From assembly GCA_938046755.1 (NCBI GenBank), contig CALIXC010000087.1:1-19769 (forward strand): a DNA stretch of 19,769 nt, given 5' to 3'. Of this stretch, positions 14,072 through 19,769 are shown one piece after another. This DNA is from an uncultured Lautropia sp. GTDB taxonomy: Bacteria > Pseudomonadota > Gammaproteobacteria > Burkholderiales > Burkholderiaceae_E. The stretch's first letter is position 1. Each line of letters begins with the position of its first letter. A program made the position numbers and the translations under genes. Below the pieces are notes generated by a model, which had not been told where the DNA came from, searched no databases, and was given only the letters and a program-made list of their open reading frames with translations.

Positions 14072-16384
14072 AAACACGCGATTTTCCCCCCTTGGGCCAG
14101 CCACGGTGCCGCCGTCGTGCTGGCCGGCCTGGCCACCCTGGCGTGGTCGGCCCAGGCCCTGGCGTTCTCGCCGTTCGTCATCCGCGACATCCGCGTACAG
14201 GGCCTGCAGCGTACCGAAGCCGGTACCGTCTTCGGCTATCTGCCCATCCGTGTCGGCGACGAGTTCACGCCGGCGCGCGCCAGCGAGGCGATCAAGGCCC
14301 TCTACGCTACCGGCTTCTTCAAGGACGTGCAGCTCGCGCGTGACGGCGAGGTGCTGGTGGTACGGGTGGAGGAACGCCCGGCCATTGCCTCCGTCGACGT
14401 GAGCGGTTCGCGCGAGTTCGATGCCGAGGCGCTGAAGAAGGCCATGCGCCAGGCCGGACTGGCCGAGGCACGCATCTTCGACCGCTCGGTGCTGGATCGG
14501 GCCGAGCAGGAGATCCGCCGCCAGTACCTGTCGCGCGGCAAGTATTCGGTCAAGATCACCTCGGCCGTCACGCCGCTGGCCCGCAACCGGGTGGCGGTGT
14601 CGCTGGCCATCGACGAGGGTGCCAGCGCCCGCATTGCCCAGATCCGCATCCTGGGCAACAAGGTGTTCAAGGAATCCGAGCTGCTCGACCAGATCAAGCT
14701 CACCACGCCCAACTGGCTGTCCTGGTACACCAAGACTGACCAGTACTCGCGCGAGAAGCTGGCGGGTGACCTGGAGACGCTGCGCTCGTTCTACCTGAAC
14801 CGCGGCTATCTGGAGTTCGGGATCGAGTCCACACAGGTCTCCATCGACCCGGACCGCGAGAAGGTCTACGTCACGCTCACCATCCGGGAAGGCGAGCGCT
14901 ACAAGGTGCGCGACCTCAAGTTCGGCGGCAACACCCTGGGGCGCGAGGAGCAGTTCCGCAAGGCGCTGGCGCTCCGGCCCGGTGACACCTTCTCGGGCGA
15001 GAAGCTCACCCAGAGCGAAAAGAAGATCACCGACGACCTGGGGGCCATCGGCTACGCCTTTGCCAGCGTCAATCCGGTGCCCACCATCGACCGGGAGAAG
15101 CGCGAGGTCGATTACACGCTGAACATCGACCCGGGCCGGCGCGCCTACGTGCGGCGCATCACCATCGCCGGCAACCAGCGCACCCGTGACGAGGTCATTC
15201 GCCGCGAGCTGCGCCAGTTCGAGGGAGCCTGGTTCGATTCCGACAAGATCGCGCTTTCGCGCGACCGGGTCGAGCGGCTGGGCTACTTCCAGGACGTGCA
15301 GATCTCCAACGTGCCCGTGCCGGGTGTGCCCGACCAGGTGGATCTGCTGGTGAAGGTCACCGAACGCCCCACCGGCAACATGACCTTTGGTGCCGGTTAC
15401 TCCACGACCGACAAGCTGCTGCTGAAGGTGGCGCTGAACGAGCCCAACTTCCTGGGGACCGGCAACACCTTCGGCGTCGAGGTCAACACCGGCCAGACCC
15501 AGCGCACTGCCTCGGTTTCCTATGTCGACCCGTACTTCACCAACGACGGCGTGAGCCTGGGGGCGGATCTCTACTCCCGCACCTTCAATGCCTCCAACTC
15601 GGGCGTGGGCGACTACCGCATCCGTTCCTCGGGTGCGGGCCTGCGGCTGGGCATCCCGTACACCGAGCTGGACCGCCTCAGCTTCGGCCTCGTCTTCGAG
15701 CAGAACCAGATCAAGCCGGGCACCACGGGGCTGCCGCAGCGCTACATCGACTACGTGAACCAGTTCGGCACCACCAGCGATGCGTGGCTGCTCACCTTCG
15801 GCTGGTCGCGTGACTCGCGCGACAGCGGCTACATGCCCACGCGCGGCCGACTGCAGCGCTTCAATTTCGACGTGACCTTCCCGGGGCAGGATCTGTCCTA
15901 CTATCGGGCCACCTACCAGCATGCCTGGTACATCCCCGTCACAAAGGACTACACCTGGCTGCTGTCGGCCGACCTCGGCTATGGCCGCGGCTTCGGGGGC
16001 AAGCCCTATCCGGTGTTCAAGAACTTCTACGCCGGCGGCATCGGCTCGGTGCGGGGCTTCGGCTCCAACAGCCTGGGCCCGCGCGACGTGAAGGACAACA
16101 GCGCGCTGGGGGGCAACGCCTCATTCGTGGCCAGCACCGAGCTGCTCTTCCCGCTGCCGGGCACCGGCAACGACAAGACGGTGCGTGCCTTCCTGTTCGC
16201 CGATGCGGGCAACGTCTTCGACAATCACTATGATTTCGGCGACCTGCGCTATTCGGCCGGTATCGGCATCAGCTGGTTCGCGCCCATCGGGGCTGACATC
16301 AAGCTGTCTCTGGGCTACCCGCTCAAGCGCAAGCCCGGTGACGATACCCAGCGCGTGCAGTTCCAGCTCGGCACCTCGTTCTGA
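14069..16384 (+). CDS. bamA: Outer membrane protein assembly factor BamA
   Basis: BamA is the Omp85 pore of the BAM complex that inserts beta-barrel proteins. Counting from the ATC at 14069 it has 771 residues, close to relatives. Residues 1-33 are a signal peptide: a KH n-region, a hydrophobic AAVVLAGLATLAW core and cleavage after SAQALA. Five POTRA domains follow (about 34-430), starting FVIRDIRVQGLQRTEAGTVF and each with the usual G-L or G-N turn. The barrel fills the rest, with the Omp85 loop-6 motif VRGF (661-664) in GGIGSVRGFGSNSLGPR and a terminal aromatic (LGTSF), the outer-membrane insertion signal. No canonical start precedes the signal peptide. The first in-frame GTG (14117) would leave a 16-residue remnant without positive charge or Shine-Dalgarno. 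Either ATC is used for initiation or this base is a mutation or sequence error. The gene lies 86 nt after rseP. Confidence 0.93.
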   Translation: MKHAIFPPWASHGAAVVLAGLATLAWSAQALAFSPFVIRDIRVQGLQRTEAGTVFGYLPIRVGDEFTPARASEAIKALYATGFFKDVQLARDGEVLVVRVEERPAIASVDVSGSREFDAEALKKAMRQAGLAEARIFDRSVLDRAEQEIRRQYLSRGKYSVKITSAVTPLARNRVAVSLAIDEGASARIAQIRILGNKVFKESELLDQIKLTTPNWLSWYTKTDQYSREKLAGDLETLRSFYLNRGYLEFGIESTQVSIDPDREKVYVTLTIREGERYKVRDLKFGGNTLGREEQFRKALALRPGDTFSGEKLTQSEKKITDDLGAIGYAFASVNPVPTIDREKREVDYTLNIDPGRRAYVRRITIAGNQRTRDEVIRRELRQFEGAWFDSDKIALSRDRVERLGYFQDVQISNVPVPGVPDQVDLLVKVTERPTGNMTFGAGYSTTDKLLLKVALNEPNFLGTGNTFGVEVNTGQTQRTASVSYVDPYFTNDGVSLGADLYSRTFNASNSGVGDYRIRSSGAGLRLGIPYTELDRLSFGLVFEQNQIKPGTTGLPQRYIDYVNQFGTTSDAWLLTFGWSRDSRDSGYMPTRGRLQRFNFDVTFPGQDLSYYRATYQHAWYIPVTKDYTWLLSADLGYGRGFGGKPYPVFKNFYAGGIGSVRGFGSNSLGPRDVKDNSALGGNASFVASTELLFPLPGTGNDKTVRAFLFADAGNVFDNHYDFGDLRYSAGIGISWFAPIGADIKLSLGYPLKRKPGDDTQRVQFQLGTSF

Positions 16385-16403
16385 CGAGGCTGCAACCGGC
16401 GGC

Positions 16404-16431
16404 GTGCCCCGGCCCTTGGCGGGGCGGGCAC
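16404..16431 (+). terminator. Hairpin downstream of bamA (possible weak terminator)
   Basis: GTGCCC (16404-16409) pairs with GGGCAC (16426-16431), with an inner GCCC/GGGC stem (16412-16415 and 16422-16425), 20 nt after the bamA stop. No T-run follows, so termination would be weak at best. Confidence 0.35.
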
Positions 16432-16442
16432 CCGTCGGGCAG

Positions 16443-16456
16443 GCATGGCGCCATGC
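16443..16456. repeat. 14-bp perfect palindrome in the bamA-skp gap
   Basis: GCATGGCGCCATGC reads the same on both strands. It sits in the 212-nt gap between bamA and skp, 140 nt before the skp start, next to related GCATGC and TGCGCATGC words. It could be an operator or chance in GC-rich DNA. I see no convincing promoter beside it. Confidence 0.4.
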
Positions 16457-16596
16457 GCCCGGCATTGCGCATGCAGTTTGCCGAAGTGTGCAAGAATCAC
16501 CCGTCGAGTGTCCGGGTGCCCGGCCACGGCACAGGTCCTTCCCGTGCCCACAGGCCCCGCGCCCTCCCATCGAACCCAAACCGAGTTTTTCTACCC

Positions 16597-17145
16597 ATGA
16601 CCTTTTCCATCCCGAAGACCCCCCGCTTTTCTACGCTTCACCGGGCCGCGCTGGCCTGCGCGCTGACGGTCGGCCTGGCTTCCGTGGCCGGACCGGCCAT
16701 GGCCCAGACCAGCCCCCGCATCGGCTTCGTCAGCACCGAGCGCATCATGCGTGACTCGGCACCTGCCAAGGCCGCCCAGGCCAAGATCGAGAAGGGCTTC
16801 TCGCGCCGCGACAAGGAGATCCAGGATCTCGGCGCCCGCCTGCGTACCGCCTCCGAGCACTTCGAGAAGGAGAGCGCGGTCATGTCCGACAGCGACCGTG
16901 CCCGCCGCCAGCGTGAGCTCTCCGACATGGATCGGGACTTCCAGCGCCGTCAGCGCGAGTTCCGCGAGGACCTGAACCAGCGCCGCAACGAAGAGCTGAC
17001 CGCCGTGCTGGACAAGGCCAACCGGGCCATCAAGACCATCGCCGAGCGCGACAAGTTCGATCTGATCCTGCAGGACGCCGTCTATGTGAGTCCCAAGCTG
17101 GACATCACCGACAGCGTGATCAAGCAGCTCAACGCCGGTCGCTGA
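16597..17145 (+). CDS. skp: OmpH/Skp family periplasmic chaperone
   Basis: The precursor has 182 residues (E. coli Skp 161). Skp is a trimeric 'jellyfish' holdase that keeps outer-membrane proteins soluble on the way to BamA. Residues 1-36 form a signal peptide with Lys/Arg in the n-region, an AALACALTVGLASVAG core and cleavage after AMA before QTSPRIGFVSTERIM, which is a typical OmpH start. The middle (about 55-140) is a long, highly charged coiled-coil run of Arg, Glu, Asp and Gln, the tentacle. The C-terminal NRAIKTIAERDKFDLILQDAVYVSPKLDITDSVI matches the family's closing strand. The ATG at 16597 is the only start that gives a sensible signal peptide; no strong Shine-Dalgarno is seen. Placement between bamA and lpxD is standard. 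Confidence 0.94.
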   Translation: MTFSIPKTPRFSTLHRAALACALTVGLASVAGPAMAQTSPRIGFVSTERIMRDSAPAKAAQAKIEKGFSRRDKEIQDLGARLRTASEHFEKESAVMSDSDRARRQRELSDMDRDFQRRQREFREDLNQRRNEELTAVLDKANRAIKTIAERDKFDLILQDAVYVSPKLDITDSVIKQLNAGR

Positions 17146-17156
17146 TCCGCCATGCC

Positions 17157-17191
17157 CCAGGTCCGGCCGCCTCTTGAGCGGGCGGTCCTGG
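17157..17191 (+). terminator. Hairpin downstream of skp
   Basis: CCAGG (17157-17161) and CCGCC (17167-17171) pair with GGCGG (17181-17185) and CCTGG (17187-17191), giving a 10-bp stem interrupted by a bulge. It begins 12 nt after the skp stop. There is no T-run, so its role as terminator or 3'-end stabiliser is uncertain. Confidence 0.35.
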
Positions 17192-17295
17192 CCTGATCGG
17201 CCGGCCGGGTGGTGATGCACCTGGCCACCCCGCGTCACGGCGTCTTGTGGCGCGGTCCGCTCCGCCCGCATGAAGGCAGGCGGGCGTACCATTCC

Positions 17296-17317
17296 GGAGG
17301 GTCCGGCCGGACCCTCC
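17296..17317. repeat. 22-bp perfect palindrome upstream of lpxD
   Basis: The left arm GGAGGGTCC (17296-17304), the centre GGCC (17305-17308) and the complementary right arm (17309-17317) make an uninterrupted 22-bp palindrome ending 26 nt before the lpxD start. As DNA it has the symmetry of an operator; as RNA it folds into a 9-bp GC-rich hairpin with a four-base loop. No T-run follows, so it is not an intrinsic terminator. Confidence 0.6.
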
Positions 17318-17343
17318 AGTATCTCGGGAGAGCAGAGCACCTC

Positions 17344-18459
17344 ATGAAACGGAACCTTCAGACCCCGGTATCCCTGGCGGAGATCGCCCAGGTCCTGGGC
17401 GCCGAACTGCGTGGCGATCCGTCCGTGACGGTGCGTCGCCTGGCCAGCCTCAGGAAGGCCGACACCGAGAGCATTAGTTTCCTGGTGCGCCCCCAGCAGC
17501 GCGATGCTGCCCATGCCAGCCATGCCGTGGCCTACATCGTGTCGCCGCGCTTGGTCGATGACCTGCCGGCCGACGCCAACCTGCTGATCGACCCCGACCC
17601 CTACGGGGCCTATGCGCGCCTGGCGCAGTGGTTCGATGCCCAGGTCAATCCCCGGCCTGTTGCCGGCATCGCCGAGGGGGCCCATGTCCATCCGGATGCC
17701 CGGGTGGACGCCAGCGCCGTCATCGAGCCCGGTGCCGTCATCGGTGCCGGTGCCGTGGTGGGCGAGGGCGCCTGGATCGGGGCTAACACCGTGCTGGGGG
17801 CCGGCGCCTCGGTGGGCGCACGCACCCGGCTGCATGCCAACGTCACGCTGGGTGACGACTGCAGCGTGGGCGAAGACGCTCTCATTCATTCGGGGGCCGT
17901 CATCGGCGCCGACGGTTTCGGGTTCGCGCCGAAGAAGGGCGGCGGCTGGACCAAGATTCCCCAGCTGGGGGCGGTCGTCATCGGCAATCGTGTGGAGATC
18001 GGGGCCTGCACCTGCATCGACCGTGGCGCGCTTGACGACACCGTCATCGAAGATGGCTGCAAGATCGATAATCTTGTGCAAATCGCCCATAATGTCCGGA
18101 TCGGAGCAGACACGGCCATTGCGGCCTGCGCCGGTATCGCGGGCAGCGCGGTCATCGGCAAGCGGGTCCAGATCGGTGGAGCATCCGGTATCTTCGGCCA
18201 CATCAGCATCTGCGACGATGCCGTGGTCTCGACGATGACCCTGATCTCCAAGTCCATCACCAAGCCTGCCTTCTACAGCGGTATCTTCCCGTCCATGGAA
18301 AATGCCGACTGGGAACGGGCTGCGGCAGTGGTACGTCAACTGCCCGACATGCGCCGGCGCCTGCGTCGGCTGGAGCAGCAGGTCCAGGCTGCTCACGCAG
18401 GTACGGATGCCCCGGCAACGGCAGAAGGTGGCACCCGCAACGACGATGCCGTCCAATGA
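17344..18459 (+). CDS. lpxD: UDP-3-O-(3-hydroxyacyl)glucosamine N-acyltransferase
   Basis: The protein has 371 residues (E. coli 341). LpxD is the third step of lipid A synthesis, adding the N-linked hydroxyacyl chain from acyl-ACP to UDP-3-O-acylglucosamine. The N-terminal uridine-binding domain (about 1-105) includes SISFLVRPQQ. Left-handed beta-helix hexapeptide repeats run from about 115 to 315 (many V/I-G-x-G-A/V steps). The catalytic His is His249 in QIAHNVRIG, with IGGASGIFGH and YSGIFPSM downstream. A C-terminal helix rich in Arg (MRRRLRRLEQQV) corresponds to the ACP-binding helix and is followed by a disordered tail of about 25 residues. The ATG at 17344 is chosen because MKRNLQTPVSLAEIAQVLGAEL matches family starts. 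The Shine-Dalgarno is weak and the 22-bp palindrome lies just upstream. fabZ starts 30 nt after the stop. Confidence 0.95.
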   Translation: MKRNLQTPVSLAEIAQVLGAELRGDPSVTVRRLASLRKADTESISFLVRPQQRDAAHASHAVAYIVSPRLVDDLPADANLLIDPDPYGAYARLAQWFDAQVNPRPVAGIAEGAHVHPDARVDASAVIEPGAVIGAGAVVGEGAWIGANTVLGAGASVGARTRLHANVTLGDDCSVGEDALIHSGAVIGADGFGFAPKKGGGWTKIPQLGAVVIGNRVEIGACTCIDRGALDDTVIEDGCKIDNLVQIAHNVRIGADTAIAACAGIAGSAVIGKRVQIGGASGIFGHISICDDAVVSTMTLISKSITKPAFYSGIFPSMENADWERAAAVVRQLPDMRRRLRRLEQQVQAAHAGTDAPATAEGGTRNDDAVQ

Positions 18460-18489
18460 AGAAAGAAGCAGCCAGAGAATTGTCCAAGC

Positions 18490-19011
18490 ATGAGTGAAAA
18501 TCAGCCGGCGATCGATATTTCGGAAATCCTTCGCTACTTGCCGCACCGTTACCCGTTCCTGCTCATCGACCGGGTCACCGAGATCGTCCACGACGAGCGC
18601 ATCCTCGCCATCAAGAACGTCACCATCAACGAGCCTTTCTTCCAGGGCCACTTCCCGCACCTGCCGGTCATGCCCGGTGTGCTGGTGCTGGAAGCGATGG
18701 CGCAGGCTGCCGGCATCCTGTCCTTTGCCAGCATGGGGCGCTATTCCGACTCCAACTCGGTCTACTACTTCGCCGGCATTGACGAGGCGCGCTTCAAGCG
18801 TCCGGTCAGTCCCGGCGATCAACTCGTACTGGACGTGCGCATCGCCCGCAAGTCGCGCCTGGTCTGGAAGTTCCATGGCGTGGCCACGGTTGACGGCCAG
18901 AAGGTGGCCGAGGCCGACCTGATGTGCGCACTGCGCGACCTCAACCGCGAGGAAGAGGTGGCCGGCGCCGAGCCCGCCTTCGCCGGCAAGATCGGTACCA
19001 GCAAGGCCTGA
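18490..19011 (+). CDS. fabZ: 3-hydroxyacyl-[acyl-carrier-protein] dehydratase FabZ
   Basis: The protein has 173 residues (E. coli 151). This hot-dog-fold enzyme dehydrates 3-hydroxyacyl-ACP in fatty acid elongation. Motifs: LPHRYPFLLIDRV (17-29), then INEPFFQGHFPHLPVMPGVL with catalytic His54, and LEAMAQAAG with catalytic Glu68. YYFAGIDEARFKRPVSPGDQL and the final strands follow. The extra length is a C-terminal tail of about 20 residues (from NREEEVAGAEP) beyond the fold, probably disordered. The ATG at 18490 lies 30 nt after lpxD with only a weak AGAGAA-like upstream signal. FabZ competes with LpxA and LpxD for the same 3-hydroxyacyl-ACP pool, which explains the fixed lpxD-fabZ-lpxA order. 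Confidence 0.97.
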   Translation: MSENQPAIDISEILRYLPHRYPFLLIDRVTEIVHDERILAIKNVTINEPFFQGHFPHLPVMPGVLVLEAMAQAAGILSFASMGRYSDSNSVYYFAGIDEARFKRPVSPGDQLVLDVRIARKSRLVWKFHGVATVDGQKVAEADLMCALRDLNREEEVAGAEPAFAGKIGTSKA

Positions 19012-19015
19012 CCGC

Positions 19016-19769
19016 ATGGTGCAGCCCCTGATCCATCCCACCGCCGTCATCGATCCTGCTGCCGAGCTGGACAGCAGCGTCGAGGTCGGCCCCTACGCGG
19101 TCATCGGGCCGCGTGTGCGTATCGGCGCCGGCAGTAAGGTGGGTGCACATGTGGTGCTCGAAGGCCCCACCACGCTGGGCGAGAACAACCGCCTGTATCC
19201 CTTCTGCTCTGTCGGCGCCGCGCCACAGGACAAGAAGTACGCCGGCGAGGACACCGTGCTCCAGATCGGCAACGGTAACACCATCCGCGAGTGCGTCACC
19301 ATCAACCGGGGCACCGTGCAGGACGGCGGCACCACCCGGGTCGGTGACGACAACTGGATCATGGCCTATGTCCACATCGCACATGACTGCGTAGTGGGCA
19401 ACCACACCATCTTCGCCAACACCACCAACCTGGCGGGCCACGTCCACATCGGTGACTGGGTCATCCTGGGGGGCAACTCGCAGGTTCACCAGTTCTGCAA
19501 GATCGGGGCGCATGCCATGACCGGCACTGGCTCCATCGTGCTGCAGGACATCCCGCCCTATGTCATGGCCTCCGGCAACCCGCTGGCCACCCATGGCATC
19601 AACAGTGAGGGCCTGCGTCGCCGCGGCTTCACGGCGGAAGAGATCACCCTCATCCGCCGCTCCTACAAGACGCTCTATCGGCAGGGTCTCTCGCTGGCCG
19701 AGGCCCGCGAGGCGTTACAGGCCCAGGCTGCCACCGACGCCACCCACGAGAAGTGCCTGGGGCCGCTGG
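19016..19769 (+). CDS. lpxA: UDP-N-acetylglucosamine O-acyltransferase (3' truncated by window edge)
   Basis: The ATG at 19016 lies 4 nt after the fabZ stop, and the frame stays open to the right edge: 251 codons, against about 262 for the whole E. coli protein, so only the last residues are missing. LpxA starts lipid A synthesis by moving a 3-hydroxyacyl chain from ACP to UDP-GlcNAc. It begins IHPTAVIDPAAELDSSVEVG and carries hexapeptide repeats through about residue 190, then the C-terminal helical part SEGLRRRGFTAEEI. The catalytic base is His123 in VHIAHDCVVGNH (His125 in E. coli). HVHIGDW, and VHQFCKIGAH with His158 and Gln159, are also present. The acyl-length ruler position (Gly173 in E. 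coli) is Thr171 (codon at 19526-19528; see findings). Probably translationally coupled to fabZ. Confidence 0.95.
   Translation, partial: MVQPLIHPTAVIDPAAELDSSVEVGPYAVIGPRVRIGAGSKVGAHVVLEGPTTLGENNRLYPFCSVGAAPQDKKYAGEDTVLQIGNGNTIRECVTINRGTVQDGGTTRVGDDNWIMAYVHIAHDCVVGNHTIFANTTNLAGHVHIGDWVILGGNSQVHQFCKIGAHAMTGTGSIVLQDIPPYVMASGNPLATHGINSEGLRRRGFTAEEITLIRRSYKTLYRQGLSLAEAREALQAQAATDATHEKCLGPL

Noticed and set aside
14117..14119. GTG as the bamA start codon
   Set aside because: It falls inside the signal peptide, leaves no positive n-region and has no Shine-Dalgarno. It is kept only as a fallback.
13997..15922. Leftward ORF of about 641 codons opposite bamA
   Set aside because: Antisense shadow of bamA with no family motifs. 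Long spurious ORFs are common in high-GC genomes because stop codons are rare.
17700..18280. Repetitive Gly/Val/Ala codon pattern in lpxD that looks like a DNA repeat
   Set aside because: It reflects the hexapeptide repeats of the left-handed beta-helix, not a tandem DNA repeat.
16591..19050. Very long leftward ORF (about 819 codons) opposite skp, lpxD and fabZ
   Set aside because: It lies wholly antisense to three well-recognised genes, has no recognisable domain, and is rich in Gly/Ala/His/Asp as expected when the opposite strand of GC-rich coding DNA is translated.
1..19769. Search for CRISPR arrays, insertion sequences, phage genes, tRNA or rRNA
   Set aside because: No direct-repeat array, transposase, integrase, attachment site or RNA gene was recognised; the window is conserved chromosomal housekeeping DNA.

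Overview
The window is a high-GC stretch (roughly two thirds G+C by eye) from a betaproteobacterium, most likely of the order Burkholderiales. The evidence is gene order: glnD and map read leftwards, divergent from rpsB-tsf-pyrH-frr-uppS-cdsA-dxr-rseP-bamA-skp-lpxD-fabZ-lpxA. That order is widely conserved in this group, and the protein sequences fit. Genus cannot be settled from the sequence alone; a Lautropia-like or other high-GC Burkholderiales genome is only a guess.

Layout. Positions 1-316 hold the 3' end of ligA (BRCT domain of NAD-dependent DNA ligase). It is followed after 2 nt by galU (UDP-glucose pyrophosphorylase), which overlaps by 4 nt a purine nucleoside phosphorylase-family gene of the MTA/methylthioinosine type. 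A bidirectional hairpin terminator at 2151-2190 separates this rightward unit from the leftward map-glnD unit (methionine aminopeptidase, and the PII uridylyltransferase / uridylyl-removing sensor). The 434-nt gap at 5763-6196 is the divergent control region. It carries a good sigma-70-like promoter and a structured leader of about 230 nt for rpsB. From 6197 to the right edge every gene reads rightwards.

How the genes work together. rpsB, tsf, frr and map serve translation and protein maturation. pyrH feeds pyrimidine nucleotides. uppS and dxr supply the isoprenoid carrier lipid, and cdsA supplies CDP-diacylglycerol. rseP is the site-2 protease of envelope stress signalling. bamA and skp insert and chaperone outer-membrane proteins. 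lpxD, fabZ and lpxA start lipid A synthesis, with fabZ competing for the same 3-hydroxyacyl-ACP. The right half is therefore an envelope biogenesis cluster attached to a translation cluster. lpxA runs off the window.

I found no mobile element, CRISPR array, tRNA, rRNA or phage signature, and nothing that looks like a new multi-gene system. The points worth a second look are small: bamA seems to lack a canonical start codon (a good Shine-Dalgarno and a complete signal peptide begin at an ATC); CdsA has Asn for Asp in its family signature; GlnD has a low-complexity insert inside its nucleotidyltransferase domain; LpxA has Thr at the acyl-ruler position; a 22-bp perfect palindrome lies just upstream of lpxD; and several strong hairpins sit between genes of the cluster.
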